54,851 nucleotides of DNA, from positions 1 to 54,851 of the forward strand of contig CAMNGW010000003.1 in assembly GCA_946538615.1 (NCBI GenBank), given 5' to 3'. A model generated the notes under the pieces. The model did not search any database, was not told the origin of the DNA, and worked only from the letters and a program-made list of their open reading frames with translations. This document shows positions 16,351 through 26,207 of this stretch, one piece after another (the stretch's first letter is position 1; every line of letters starts with the position of its first letter). The position numbers were made by a program, and so were the translations under genes. The DNA is from an uncultured Clostridia bacterium. Lineage in GTDB: Bacteria > Bacillota > Clostridia > Christensenellales > Aristaeellaceae.

Positions 16351-17520
16351 GTGCACGGACATGAACAGAAGGATGTGACAAAGTTGCAATGGCTTGAGAA
16401 TCCCTGTCGGAAAACGGTGCATTTTGAAGGCTATGGCCGGAAAGAGGCTCAGAAGGTGCGCCGCTTTCATGAAAGCATCCCGGATTACAGGATGACAAAT
16501 CTTGTGAAAGCAGTAGCACTGGCGGACAAACTGGACATTGAAAGTTTTTATGTGAAAGATGAGAGTGCGCGCTTTGGGCTCAACGCCTTCAAAGGTCTGG
16601 GAGGGAGCTACTGCATAGCGAGTGTCCTGCAGGAAAAGCTGGGGATTCCGGGGGAGCCGGATTATGCCCGCATTGTTGGATGTGACAGAAAAAAACGGGA
16701 AGAATTGACGTTTGCCACAGCTACAGACGGGAACCACGGCCGGGGGATAGCCTGGGCGGCACGCATGTTTGGCGCATCTGCCGTTGTGTTTCTTCCTGCA
16801 GGCAGTGCGGATGAACGTGTAGAAAATATCAGGCACGAAAATGCACGTGTCTTTGTGACACAGGAGGATTATGACGCAACGGTCCGGCTGGCAAGTGAGA
16901 CAGCAGAAAAAGAGGGATGGATCCTTACCCAGGATACAGCCTGGGAAGGCTATGAGGATTATCCGGGAAGGATCATGCAGGGATATCTGACGATGGGCGA
17001 GGAAATCGTAATGCAGACAGGTCAGGTCCCGACGCACATCCTTCTGCAGGCTGGCGTAGGGTCCATGGCAGCCAGTCTGTGCGCTTATTTCCGCGATGTC
17101 TATGGAGAAGGTCCGAGAATTTCGGTCATAGAGGCAACCGAGGCGGACTGTCTGTATCAGACGGCCCTTGCCCACGATGGTCAGATGCACGGCACCCGCC
17201 ATTCGATGCGGACCATGATGGCAGGGCTGTGCTGTGGCATGCCTTGTACCATTGCCGCCAGAATGCTCATGGACCAGGCAGATGACTTTATCACAATTGA
17301 AGACGGGGCTGCCGCGGACGGGATGAGACTCCTTGCAAAGGAGGGCATCAGATCCGGCGAGAGCGGGGCGAGCACCACAGGTGCACTGTGGCAGATCGCA
17401 AGGGACCCTGAAGGCAGGAAAAAGCTGGGACTGAGCAGGGACTCTGTGGTTCTTTGCCTGTCAACAGAAGGTGCCACAGACGGAGAAAATTACAGAAGGA
17501 TCGTGTTCGGAAATGAATGA
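16351..17520 (+). CDS. dpaL: Diaminopropionate ammonia-lyase
   Basis: PLP enzyme converting 2,3-diaminopropionate to pyruvate and ammonia, closely resembling E. coli YgeX/DpaL along its length. It has PLP lysine K81 in GLNAFKGLGG, ATDGNHGRG with the catalytic Asp (D126), DTAWEGY, ILLQAGVGSMA and SGESGA near the phosphate site. Its 389 residues match. The start is a GTG 8 nt after GGGAAGG; a TTG at 16384 is an alternative. It follows the esterase by 100 bases without a recognisable terminator and overlaps the start of the rhamnosidase gene by 8 bases. An amino-acid lyase coupled to a rhamnosidase is unexpected. Confidence 0.92.
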   Translation: MHGHEQKDVTKLQWLENPCRKTVHFEGYGRKEAQKVRRFHESIPDYRMTNLVKAVALADKLDIESFYVKDESARFGLNAFKGLGGSYCIASVLQEKLGIPGEPDYARIVGCDRKKREELTFATATDGNHGRGIAWAARMFGASAVVFLPAGSADERVENIRHENARVFVTQEDYDATVRLASETAEKEGWILTQDTAWEGYEDYPGRIMQGYLTMGEEIVMQTGQVPTHILLQAGVGSMAASLCAYFRDVYGEGPRISVIEATEADCLYQTALAHDGQMHGTRHSMRTMMAGLCCGMPCTIAARMLMDQADDFITIEDGAAADGMRLLAKEGIRSGESGASTTGALWQIARDPEGRKKLGLSRDSVVLCLSTEGATDGENYRRIVFGNE

Positions 17521-20035
17521 AGTCAGAATAACACGGATCAGGGTCAACCATCTCAGACAGGCGATGGGTGTGACGGGTCCCATCCACATTTCATGGCAGT
17601 ACGAAGGCGGAAGCTGCAGGCAGGAGCGTGCCGAGGTTTCAGTCAGCATCCGGGCTGACGGGACACAGGTCCTGGGTAGGGCGGAAACGGACAGCAGGCA
17701 GTCTGTGGACCTGGACCTGGACCTGCCGCATGCCAGAAGAGTATTTGTGACCATCCGGGCCATCACGGACCATGGAAGTGCCGAGGGGAGAAACAGTTTT
17801 GTGACGGGCATCCCCGGGGACAGCTTTACCTTTATATCGGCGGACCAGGACGAGGAGTTCATGGGTGTCACAGAAGTTTTTACATCCATTGAGGTAAAAC
17901 GCGATGTAGAGGAAGCTTACCTGTACAGCACGGCCCTGGGCACCTATCATGTGTACCTTGACGGCAAGCGGATTGACGACTATGAAATGGCGCCCGGCTG
18001 GACAAGCTATGGACATCGTGTCCTCTGCCAGACGCTGGACGTCACAGCGCATATGACGGGCGGTAAGCATGAAATTGCGGCCAGGACCGGACCGGGCTGG
18101 TACAAGGGTGAGATGGGCTTCCTTCACAACCGCAGGAACTATGGGAGCCATACAGCCTTCGCCTGCGTGCTGGTGGTACGCTATGATGACGGGACAGCAG
18201 AATCTTTTTCCACGGACAGGACATGGCAGGGAGCAGACACGGCAACTGTGTACGCCGAGATTTATCAGGGCGAGCACGCAGACTTAAGGCTTGGCAGGCA
18301 CGGGATCCGGCAGGTCAGCCTGGTGGAAGATGCGCCCCGGGTGGAGAGCCAGGCAGGCGGGTACAACCGTGTCATGCAGGTGCTGAAGGGCAAAAAGACC
18401 CTTACGCCCAAAGGGGAAACGGTGATAGATTTCGGACAGAACCTGACCGGAACGGTCCGGGTGAAAGTCAGGGGCCGTGCCGGGGACCGGGTCCACCTCA
18501 AATGTTTTGAGACGCTTGATGCGCAGGGCAATGTGTACACAGCCAATCTCCGCAAAGCGGACAACGGGATTTGTCTGACCCTCTCGGGCGGGGAGGACGT
18601 TTATGCGCCGCTTTTTACTTTCCAGGGTTTCAGGTACGTACATGTGCTCAGCTGGCCCGGCGATGTGGGGGAGGACGATCTCCAAGCGCTTGTGATCCAT
18701 GCTGAGATGGAAGAAACAGGGACATTTGCCTGCTCAAACCCTTTGCTTAACCAGCTGTGGCACAATATTTTATGGTCCTTCAAGGGGAACAGCATGGATA
18801 TTCCCACAGACTGTCCGCAGCGGGACGAACGCCTTGGCTGGACAGGAGACGCGCAGATTTTTTCAGCGGCAGCACCTTATTTTATGGACAGCTATGTCTT
18901 TTTTTCCAAATGGATGAGGGATGTCGCCCTTGACCAGAAAGATGACGGCGGTGTGGCACATGTTGTGCCTGACCTGCTCACAGGGAGCCCGAATGCGGAG
19001 AAAGACTGGCTGATCACCCATGGCACCTATGGTGCGGCCGGATGGGGCGATGTGGCAGTCATTCTCCCTTACAATATTTACCTGCACAGCGGGGATGATA
19101 TGATCCTGCGTGCCCAGTTTGATTCGATGCAGAGGTGGATCGGCTTCATGGAGGCGCACAGTGACGGCTGTGTATGGTCCTTCCGTCTGCAGTTCGGGGA
19201 CTGGGTTGCACTCGATGCGCAGGAGGGCAGCTACTTTGGTGCCACCCCGCTGGATTACACGTGTGCAGCTTATTATATCCATTCTGTGGACACCATGGTC
19301 AAGGTCTGCAGGGCACTTGGCAGGGCGGATGAGGACATTTACAGGAAAAAAGCGGACACTCTCAGGGAAGATTTCAGGAAGCGATTCCTGTTTCCCGGCG
19401 GCAGACTGCGGGACGACACCCAGACGGCATATGTCCTTGCCCTGAGTTTTGACCTGGTCCCGGAAGCTGACAGGCAGGCTGTGTCGGACCATCTGTGTGA
19501 ACTGCTGAGAAACAACGGCGGCCATCTGACAACTGGCTTTATGGGCACGCCTGAAATCCTGCGGGCCCTGAGTGAGACCGGCAGGCGCAAGGAAGCGATG
19601 GAACTCCTTGAGAGAGAGGACTTCCCTTCCTGGCTCTATCAGGTAAAGATGGGGGCGACCACAATCTGGGAGCACTGGGACGGCATACGCCCGGACGGAA
19701 GTATGTGGAGCCCGGATATGAATTCCCTGAACCATTATGCCTACGGCAGCGTGGGCAGGTGGATGATGGAGACGATCATCGGCATTTCCCCATCTGAAGC
19801 AGAACCGGGTTACCGGGAAATCATGGTAAGGCCCGGCGTGGACCTTGGGCTGGACTGGGCTGAAGGGTCCATGGAAACGCCTTTTGGAAGAATCAAAGTT
19901 GCCTGGACAAAAAAAGAAGGACACGGGAAAGTGTACCTTTCTGTCCCGCCCGGGAGCCGGGTCCGCCTCTGCATGGGCTGTGAGTCGGAAGTACTGGGAA
20001 GCGGGGAATATGAACGTGGATGGACGGAGGGTTAA
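17513..20035 (+). CDS. Glycoside hydrolase family 78 alpha-L-rhamnosidase
   Basis: Inverting enzyme that removes terminal alpha-L-rhamnose from pectic oligosaccharides or glycosides. The roughly 840 residues have the GH78 order: N-terminal beta domains (YLDGKRIDDYEMAPGWTSY, VIDFGQNLTG), the (alpha/alpha)6 barrel with TDCPQRDERLGWTGDAQ (D438, E439 region) and IWEHWDG with E720, and a C-terminal beta domain (GYREIMVRPG). These acidic motifs hold the known general acid and base. The ATG at 17513 overlaps the previous gene; the extra upstream in-frame codons lie within dpaL. No signal peptide is seen, so action is intracellular. The next start lies around or just after its stop. Confidence 0.93.
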   Translation: MNEVRITRIRVNHLRQAMGVTGPIHISWQYEGGSCRQERAEVSVSIRADGTQVLGRAETDSRQSVDLDLDLPHARRVFVTIRAITDHGSAEGRNSFVTGIPGDSFTFISADQDEEFMGVTEVFTSIEVKRDVEEAYLYSTALGTYHVYLDGKRIDDYEMAPGWTSYGHRVLCQTLDVTAHMTGGKHEIAARTGPGWYKGEMGFLHNRRNYGSHTAFACVLVVRYDDGTAESFSTDRTWQGADTATVYAEIYQGEHADLRLGRHGIRQVSLVEDAPRVESQAGGYNRVMQVLKGKKTLTPKGETVIDFGQNLTGTVRVKVRGRAGDRVHLKCFETLDAQGNVYTANLRKADNGICLTLSGGEDVYAPLFTFQGFRYVHVLSWPGDVGEDDLQALVIHAEMEETGTFACSNPLLNQLWHNILWSFKGNSMDIPTDCPQRDERLGWTGDAQIFSAAAPYFMDSYVFFSKWMRDVALDQKDDGGVAHVVPDLLTGSPNAEKDWLITHGTYGAAGWGDVAVILPYNIYLHSGDDMILRAQFDSMQRWIGFMEAHSDGCVWSFRLQFGDWVALDAQEGSYFGATPLDYTCAAYYIHSVDTMVKVCRALGRADEDIYRKKADTLREDFRKRFLFPGGRLRDDTQTAYVLALSFDLVPEADRQAVSDHLCELLRNNGGHLTTGFMGTPEILRALSETGRRKEAMELLEREDFPSWLYQVKMGATTIWEHWDGIRPDGSMWSPDMNSLNHYAYGSVGRWMMETIIGISPSEAEPGYREIMVRPGVDLGLDWAEGSMETPFGRIKVAWTKKEGHGKVYLSVPPGSRVRLCMGCESEVLGSGEYERGWTEG

Positions 20036-20040
20036 ACTGT

Positions 20041-21345
20041 ATGCTGCAAACCAAGGGCAGGTATTTTTCACTGGATGGCAGACCTTTTTTCTGGCTGGGG
20101 GATACCTGCTGGCTGCTGTTCTCCCGCATGACCCGGGAAGAGATGCGTCTGTACTTCAGGAACCGTGCGCTTCAGGGCTTTAATGTGGTCCTGGCTACGC
20201 TGGTGCATACACCGGGATATGCGGACCGCGAGGGACACAGGGCACTGGCCGGGGATGACTTTGCCAGGCCGGATGTGGACAGCGGGTACTGGGACACGGT
20301 TGAATATGCCATTCAGCTTGCCGCTGAAAACGGGATCCAGATGGGCCTTGTCCTGTGCTGGGGAGATTTTTATGCCAAAAACGCGTTCACTCCGGCATCC
20401 GCTTCAGCCTATGCTTCTTTCCTGTCGGAGAGGCTGGGCTCTTACAGCAACCTGTTCTGGCTCCTTGGGGGCGATGTCAGGGGCTCTGTCTGTCCGGACA
20501 TTTTCAGGCTCCTTGGCAGGACGCTCAAGCAGAAGGATCCGTCCAGACTTGTCGGGTACCATCCCTTTGGCCGCACCAGTTCAAGCCAATGGTTCGCAGG
20601 CGAGGAATGGCTCGATTTCCACCTCTTCCAGTCCGGGCACCGCGACAGGTCCCAGCGTTCACTCGGGGCATGGGACGACAACGCGGTCTCGGATGAAGAG
20701 TGGATGGGGGAGGAAAACTACCGGTATGTTTTCCGGGATTATGAGAGGGACGTGAAGCCGGTCCTGGATGGGGAACCCTCCTATGAAGAAATACCGCACG
20801 GACTGCATGATCCGAGCAGGCCGTACTGGACAGCCAGAGAAGTGCGCAGGTACGCATGGTGGTCAGTGCTTGCTGGAGGCGCCGGCTTTACCTATGGCCA
20901 TAACAGCGTGATGCAGGTCTGGCACGATATAGGGACGCCGAATTTTGGCGTCAGGCGGTACTGGGATGAGGCACTCAGTGCACAGGGGGCAGGGCAGATG
21001 CGTTTCCTGCGCAAAGCAATGGAGGCTGTTTCGTTTGAGGAAGGCCGGAGCGCCCAGGACCTGCTCAGGAACAACACAGGAGAAGAGGATGAATATCTGG
21101 TCGCGTTCCGTTCCTCAGATGCGCTCCTGGTTTACAGTTATACGGGCGGTACGGTCGCTGTGGCAGACGGACTTGGATTTGTGCCTTCAAGTGCTTATTA
21201 TCTGAATCCGTCCACCGGTGCGCTGAGTTGTGCCGCTCTGGCCCAGGACGGTGTGTACCAGCTGCCCAAAGGCCCTGGGCTTCAGGACTGGGTCCTGATT
21301 CTTGCAGGGGAAAGAACGGCCAGAAAACTGGAGGCAAGTTTATGA
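20041..21345 (+). CDS. DUF4038 glycoside hydrolase (GH140/apiosidase-like), second copy
   Basis: Paralogue of the enzyme at 5188. Shared marks are DTCWLLF near residue 21, WLLGGDVRG with D145, YHPFGRTSSSQWF, FQSGHRDRSQRSLGAWDD and DGEPSYEE with E245. The two copies keep the same catalytic pair but differ through the first 130 residues, so they may prefer different glycosides. The chosen ATG follows GGAGGG by 11 nt. An in-frame ATG at 20020 overlaps the end of the rhamnosidase and lacks a good ribosome binding site. The stop overlaps the next start (ATGA). No signal peptide. Confidence 0.8.
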   Translation: MLQTKGRYFSLDGRPFFWLGDTCWLLFSRMTREEMRLYFRNRALQGFNVVLATLVHTPGYADREGHRALAGDDFARPDVDSGYWDTVEYAIQLAAENGIQMGLVLCWGDFYAKNAFTPASASAYASFLSERLGSYSNLFWLLGGDVRGSVCPDIFRLLGRTLKQKDPSRLVGYHPFGRTSSSQWFAGEEWLDFHLFQSGHRDRSQRSLGAWDDNAVSDEEWMGEENYRYVFRDYERDVKPVLDGEPSYEEIPHGLHDPSRPYWTAREVRRYAWWSVLAGGAGFTYGHNSVMQVWHDIGTPNFGVRRYWDEALSAQGAGQMRFLRKAMEAVSFEEGRSAQDLLRNNTGEEDEYLVAFRSSDALLVYSYTGGTVAVADGLGFVPSSAYYLNPSTGALSCAALAQDGVYQLPKGPGLQDWVLILAGERTARKLEASL

Positions 21346-22766
21346 ATACTTTTTATCGTACGGTCAACGGGCCTGTACAGAAACTGTATGATACCTGCCT
21401 GGAAAAATGCAGGGCGAACATCAAAATGTTTGGCGGCGACCGTGTCCTGGTCGAGGGGGGCGGGTATGAAAAGATCTGGCTCGAGACCCAGCCTATGGGA
21501 GGGGAGATGTTTGCTGCCTATGATCTGACGGCGGCATTCAACAATTCGTACCTGTTCCTGAAGCACCAGCGCACCGACGGGAGGATGCCGGGCTCGATCC
21601 GGTGCACGGATGGCGAGGTGGTCCCGGAATACAATAAGTTCCAGGGGTTCTGTTTCCCCTGGCACGCCCTGAACCTGTATTATCTCACGGACAGAGATGA
21701 ACACTATCTCTCAGAACTGAAGCAGGGCCTCGAGGGCATGCATGAATACCTGAATCATTTCCGGAAGGACCCGGAAAATGGGGCCCTGCGCAGTTTTTGC
21801 GTATATGACACCGGAGAGGACCATGCAGTCCGTTTCGGCGACAGCCCCAATTACTGGACGGAGGATGCTGCGCCAGCCGGTTTCAGCGTTGTCCCCATAG
21901 ACAGCATGGATGTGACGAGCTGGGACTATGCGATCCTGGATACCCTGCGTGAAATTGCACAGATCCGAGGTGATGAGACCCTCGCGGAGAAGTATGAGCA
22001 GGAAGCCGGGAAAGTACGTGAAGGATTAAAGCGCGTGTTCTGGCACGAGGAGAAAAAAGCGGCTTATGACAGGGATGCCAAAGGACAGGTGATGCCGCAG
22101 CTGATCCATAATAACCTGCGCTGCATGTACTGGGGAAGCTTTGACCAGGCGATGGCGGATGGATTTGTCCGCGGACACTTGTGCAATGAGACAGAATTCT
22201 GGACACCGCTGCCCCTCCCTTCTGTCGCTGTTTCCGACCCGGATTTCCGCAACGCGCCCGAGAACAACTGGTCCGGTCAGTGTGAGGGACTGACTTTTCA
22301 GCGAGCGATCCAGGCCCTGGAGAGGTATGGATATTTTCAGCTGGTCACAGAGATCGGGAAGCGGTTCACCCAGGCACTGATCCGGGGCGGTTATATCTAT
22401 ACCCAGCAGTTTGACCCTTTCACGGGAAAACCGAGCCGTGTGGGCAACTACAGCCATGCACCCCTGCGTGAAGATGATACGGAACCGTTCCAGGATGCCT
22501 ATGGCCCCACTATGCTTGCTGCCCTTGAATATCTTGCTCACAGGGAAGGCATAGATGTGCACCGCGACACGGTCCTGTTCAGTGCTGCCGGAGGTGACCC
22601 GTTCACCTATCAGCGGGAGGCAATGGGAAAAATCTTTTTACTGGAAAGTGACGGCACACAGGCCAAGGCATATGTGAACGGGGAGCTGAAGACCTCATTT
22701 GATGCCGGGAACCGTCTGATCACGGACATGAATGGCAATATGCTGGGCAGGGAGAAGATTGTCTGA
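21342..22766 (+). CDS. (alpha/alpha)6-barrel glycosidase-like protein, GH63/MGH1-like
   Basis: About 474 residues. It resembles the trehalase/GH63-like six-hairpin glycosidases: an early AAYDLTAAFNNSYLFLKHQ segment with a following RMPGSI motif, and a late NNWSGQCEGLTFQRAIQALERYGY segment that matches the conserved WxGP-type barrel region. I cannot assign a family number or a substrate. It lies between a DUF4038 enzyme and a transporter in the rhamnosidase operon and overlaps the former by 4 bases, so it probably processes the same oligosaccharides. The ATG at 21342 is preferred over an upstream in-frame start that lies inside the previous gene. Confidence 0.65.
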   Translation: MNTFYRTVNGPVQKLYDTCLEKCRANIKMFGGDRVLVEGGGYEKIWLETQPMGGEMFAAYDLTAAFNNSYLFLKHQRTDGRMPGSIRCTDGEVVPEYNKFQGFCFPWHALNLYYLTDRDEHYLSELKQGLEGMHEYLNHFRKDPENGALRSFCVYDTGEDHAVRFGDSPNYWTEDAAPAGFSVVPIDSMDVTSWDYAILDTLREIAQIRGDETLAEKYEQEAGKVREGLKRVFWHEEKKAAYDRDAKGQVMPQLIHNNLRCMYWGSFDQAMADGFVRGHLCNETEFWTPLPLPSVAVSDPDFRNAPENNWSGQCEGLTFQRAIQALERYGYFQLVTEIGKRFTQALIRGGYIYTQQFDPFTGKPSRVGNYSHAPLREDDTEPFQDAYGPTMLAALEYLAHREGIDVHRDTVLFSAAGGDPFTYQREAMGKIFLLESDGTQAKAYVNGELKTSFDAGNRLITDMNGNMLGREKIV

Positions 22767-23713
22767 TGGATAACCTTTTTGGTGTGATCGGCCCTAAAAT
22801 GATTTATTTCTTTCTGCTGATGCTTATCGGCTTTGGTGTGGGGAAGCTTGGGATCATCTCACGGGAAGCCCTGCCGGCGTTTTCGGGCCTGATCGTGAAG
22901 GTCCTGCTCCCTGCCCTGCAGATCTCAGTGGTGTTCCAGCGCGGAGCCACGTTTGCCATATTCTGGGAGGAGAGGCGCTTTGTTGTCCTGCAGCTCCTGG
23001 TTTACGTGCTGCTGACTGTCGCAGGCATGCTTGGCTCACGTCTCCTCCGCCTGAAGTACCCCCAGAGGAACAGCTTCCGGGGAGGGATGATAGGGGGGAA
23101 TGTGGGGTTCCTTCTGATCCCACTGATTATGGCGGTCTTTTCTGAGGAGGGACAGAGCTATCTTCCTGTGATTGTGGCTGTGGACACCATGTATGTGTGG
23201 ACAGTGGGCCTCTATTTTTACACCGAAGGTACGCAAAGCATGCAGGGCAGCAGGAAAACGGCACTGCTCAGGCGACTTCTGAGCCCTATCTTCTGTGCGA
23301 TTCTCATAGGCCTTACACTCTCATCTGTGCACCTCACTCTGCCTGTGCAGGTAAAGGAGGTCGTGGATGCAGCGGGTACCATGTCCGGTACCCTTGGCCT
23401 CATGGTGCTGGGCGTCAATATATACTATATGGATAAGCATATGAAAGGGAACATGGGGAAAGTTGCCGTCTTTATTGCCCTCAGACAGATCGTTGTTCCC
23501 CTTATCGTGTATATTCTGGCCAGACATCTGACGGGTCCGGTGGAGGCCACGCTCCTGATGCTGGTCAGTGCGATCCCCACCATGACGACAACAGGACTTC
23601 TGGCCATAGAGTACCATACAGATGTTGATTTTGCCTCAAACCTTGTGTTCCTCTCCACGGTTTCCTCCATGGCAACCATCCCGATGCTTGCCCTGGTGAC
23701 CTCGCTCATCTGA
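22766..23713 (+). CDS. AEC family transporter (auxin efflux carrier-like permease)
   Basis: Integral membrane protein of 315 residues with about ten hydrophobic segments. The N-terminus (YFFLLMLIGFGVGKLGIIS, then a segment ending in PALQIS) and the mid-region GNVGFLLIPL are characteristic of the AEC family, whose bacterial members move small organic acids such as malate or malonate. The ATG overlaps the stop of the preceding gene (TGATG). It closes the operon, and a bidirectional terminator follows. It may export an acid end product of sugar breakdown; direction and substrate are not evident from sequence. Confidence 0.85.
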   Translation: MDNLFGVIGPKMIYFFLLMLIGFGVGKLGIISREALPAFSGLIVKVLLPALQISVVFQRGATFAIFWEERRFVVLQLLVYVLLTVAGMLGSRLLRLKYPQRNSFRGGMIGGNVGFLLIPLIMAVFSEEGQSYLPVIVAVDTMYVWTVGLYFYTEGTQSMQGSRKTALLRRLLSPIFCAILIGLTLSSVHLTLPVQVKEVVDAAGTMSGTLGLMVLGVNIYYMDKHMKGNMGKVAVFIALRQIVVPLIVYILARHLTGPVEATLLMLVSAIPTMTTTGLLAIEYHTDVDFASNLVFLSTVSSMATIPMLALVTSLI

Positions 23714-23734
23714 AGCTGGACCTTTCCAGCACGT

Positions 23735-23762
23735 AAAAAGCCATGCCTCGGCATGGCTTTTT
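23735..23762. terminator. Bidirectional intrinsic terminator between convergent genes
   Basis: A near-perfect palindrome: AAAAAGCCATGCC (23735-23747) and GGCATGGCTTTTT (23750-23762) around a 2-base centre. A T tract exists on both strands, so it can end both the AEC transporter operon (plus) and the hydratase gene (minus). Confidence 0.93.
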
Positions 23763-23776
23763 GGATCGCAGGGGTT

Positions 23777-26062
23777 TTACAGCCCTTTGCGTTCCCTGTT
23801 ATAGTTGATCAGACATCCGGCTTTGACAATCCGCTTTTCATCTTCTGTCATCTCAGCGATGTACAGTTCGATTTCTTCGGCCCTGCCCGCACGGACAAGA
23901 TAGGCGGGGATATGGTCCAGGCTCCCGTCAAGAGCGGTCCGGACAGAAGGGACAAAGATGTAGTCGCCGACATCAAAGTCCGGTTCATCCTTCATCTGAA
24001 AGGGGAGCATGCCCCAGTTCATCACATTGGAGCGGTAGCGTTTGGTGGCGTACTCATGGGTAATGTTGGCTAATCCGCCAATGACACGCTGGCAGGATGC
24101 CGCCTGTTCACGGGCGGACCCGTCCCCGGGCTTGACGGCATAGATGACAGAGCCGATCTCTGTTTCCTCGGGGGAGACTTTTTTCATGCCCGGCAGGGAA
24201 CGGATCACATCATACACTTCCCGGAGCGCAGGGGCGAAAGAGAGGGGGTCTTTCCCTGCTGCCCTTGCCTTCTCCATCCTGTCGACCTCCTTTGAACGCT
24301 CGACATACCCGGGGTCCCTGCGGCTGAGGGTGAATTCGGCAAGTCCCAGAGGATTGGAACGGTAGGAGGAGGTTTCTCCGGACGGGATGAGTTCATCGGT
24401 CGTGGTCACAGGGTCCATGATTTTAGAGCAGACCCTGAGGAGAATGTTATCGGTCAGACGGCTCATTTCCGGCCAGTCCCTGATGTTTGGCCCATAGACC
24501 AGATCTTCGGAAGTGGGATGGCCAAAGCCGTTGTAGACGCGGTGCTCATATACGGTCCTGTCAAAGGTGTACTCAGGGACGTTCCCCCATCCGTCATAGG
24601 CCTCAGCGGAAGTCAGGACGCCTCCGTTTGCTGCAGTTGCCGCGATGGAACGGGCATCCATAAGGGCAACGGCTGCCATCTGGGCATTGCCGGGTTTGGA
24701 ACCTTCACGGTTGGGGAAATTCCTTGTGGTGTGCCGGATGGAAAGCATATTGTTGCCAGGGGTGTCTCCGGCACCGAAACATGGGCCGCAGAATGCGGAG
24801 CGTACAATAGCGCCTGCCTGCATGAGGTCAGCGGCATAGCCCTGACGGGTAAGGTTCATAAACACTGGCTGTGAGGAAGGATATACGGAGAGAGAAAATG
24901 CACCATTTCCACAGCTCTTGCCCCGGAGCAGATTGGCTGCCTCCACGACATTGGAATAGTTGCCGCCGGCACAACCCGCAATGATCCCCTGCTGGACATG
25001 GAGTTTTCCGTCCTGAATTTTGTCAAGGAGGGTATAGGACGCACGGCCGCCTGCCACTTTGGCGGCTTCTTTTTCAACTGCGGCGAGAATATCCTCAAGG
25101 TTGGCATTGAGTTCATCGATTTCATAGGTATTGGAGGGATGAAAGGGAAGGGCGATCATCGGCTTGACGGAGGACAGGTCCACATATACGCACGCGTCAT
25201 AGAAGGCCACAGGTGCGGGCTCAAGCGGCCTGTAGTCCTCTTCGCGGCCGTGTGCTTTGAGGAAGGAGCGTGTTTCTTCGTCTGTGCGCCAGATGGACGA
25301 CAGGCAGGTTGTCTCGGTTGTCATGACATCGATGCCGTTGCGGTAATCAGTCGTCATGGAAGCCACGCCCGGGCCGACAAATTCCATCACCTTGTTTTTG
25401 ACAAAGCCATTTTTGAACACAGCGCCGATGATGGCCAGTGCAATATCCTGCGGTCCCACATAGGGCTGGGGCTTGCCGTCCAGATAAATGGCAACGACGC
25501 CAGGGTAGTTGATGTCATAAGTGTCTTCAAGCAATTGCTTGACAAGTTCGCCGCCGCCCTCGCCGATGGCCATCGTACCAAGGGCCCCGTAACGGGTATG
25601 GGAATCGGAGCCGAGGATCATTTTCCCGCACCCTGCATGCATTTCACGCATGTACTGATGGATGACAGCGAGGTGAGGCGGCACATAGATTCCACCATAT
25701 TTGTGCGCGGCAGAAAGGCCGAACATATGGTCATCTTCATTGATGGTTCCGCCGACTGCACAAAGCGTGTTGTGGCAGTTGGTCAGGACATATGGCATGG
25801 GAAAATGGTCCATACCGGAGGCTTTGGCGGTCTGTATGATGCCTACAAAGGTGATATCATGGGAGGCCATGGCATCAAAGCGGAGCCGGAGTTTATCCAT
25901 TTGACCGGATGTATTGTGTGAGGCAAGGATAGAATAAGCAATAGTACCTTTTTTGGCTTCTTGAGGCGTGCACTGGACCTGCGGATAGCGCAAAGCCATT
26001 TCAGACGCAGGAACCATTTCGACCCCGTTGAGCAGATACATCTCATCGTACAGCTTGATCAT
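23777..26062 (-). CDS. Aconitase-family hydratase (YbhJ-like)
   Basis: About 761 residues of the aconitase superfamily, similar to the uncharacterised hydratase group of E. coli YbhJ. It shows ASHNTS, an early GSDSHTRYG motif typical of aconitase-type substrate binding, [10 protein letters not shown] and CGPCFGAG, which supply Cys ligands for a [4Fe-4S] cluster, and a C-terminal swivel-like domain (NPLGLAEF onward). The reaction is unknown; dehydration-hydration of a hydroxy acid is expected. The ATG at 26062 follows AGAGAGG by about 6 nt; the longer open frame upstream is low-complexity and overlaps the ABC gene. It has its own apparent promoter and ends at a bidirectional terminator. Confidence 0.85.
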   Translation of the reverse strand: MIKLYDEMYLLNGVEMVPASEMALRYPQVQCTPQEAKKGTIAYSILASHNTSGQMDKLRLRFDAMASHDITFVGIIQTAKASGMDHFPMPYVLTNCHNTLCAVGGTINEDDHMFGLSAAHKYGGIYVPPHLAVIHQYMREMHAGCGKMILGSDSHTRYGALGTMAIGEGGGELVKQLLEDTYDINYPGVVAIYLDGKPQPYVGPQDIALAIIGAVFKNGFVKNKVMEFVGPGVASMTTDYRNGIDVMTTETTCLSSIWRTDEETRSFLKAHGREEDYRPLEPAPVAFYDACVYVDLSSVKPMIALPFHPSNTYEIDELNANLEDILAAVEKEAAKVAGGRASYTLLDKIQDGKLHVQQGIIAGCAGGNYSNVVEAANLLRGKSCGNGAFSLSVYPSSQPVFMNLTRQGYAADLMQAGAIVRSAFCGPCFGAGDTPGNNMLSIRHTTRNFPNREGSKPGNAQMAAVALMDARSIAATAANGGVLTSAEAYDGWGNVPEYTFDRTVYEHRVYNGFGHPTSEDLVYGPNIRDWPEMSRLTDNILLRVCSKIMDPVTTTDELIPSGETSSYRSNPLGLAEFTLSRRDPGYVERSKEVDRMEKARAAGKDPLSFAPALREVYDVIRSLPGMKKVSPEETEIGSVIYAVKPGDGSAREQAASCQRVIGGLANITHEYATKRYRSNVMNWGMLPFQMKDEPDFDVGDYIFVPSVRTALDGSLDHIPAYLVRAGRAEEIELYIAEMTEDEKRIVKAGCLINYNRERKGL

Positions 26063-26096
26063 GGGAATCCTCTCTCTTTCATCAGGTTGCCAGTCC

Positions 26097-26102
26097 ATTA
26101 TA
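26097..26102 (-). promoter_or_regulatory. Probable -10 element for the hydratase gene
   Basis: A perfect TATAAT read on the minus strand, about 35 bases upstream of the hydratase start. No good -35 box lies at the expected distance, so it may need an activator. It lies between the hydratase gene and a hairpin that may end the upstream ABC operon. Confidence 0.4.
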
Positions 26103-26159
26103 TGCATTTCAGGGGAAAATACCAGAAAAACCGGAGAACAAGAACAAAATGGATACACA

Positions 26160-26190
26160 ACAGCCAGGAAGTAAAGATCTTCCTGGCTGT
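26160..26190 (-). terminator. Hairpin after the ABC exporter genes
   Basis: Perfect 12-bp inverted repeat (26160-26171 and 26179-26190) with a 7-nt loop, placed 18 bases after the stop of the minus-strand ABC gene. The T tract that follows on the minus strand is weak and interrupted, so termination may be partial. Confidence 0.55.
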
Positions 26191-26207
26191 GATTTGGGAT
26201 GGTCCGT

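Noticed and set aside
18863..20071. Long open frame of about 400 codons on the minus strand opposite GH78
   Set aside because: It lies wholly against a well-supported rhamnosidase, the protein has no recognisable motif, and its length is a side effect of GC-rich codon use.
24998..25921. Open frame of about 300 codons on the plus strand opposite the hydratase
   Set aside because: Antisense to a conserved aconitase-family gene, with no ribosome binding site and no family features.
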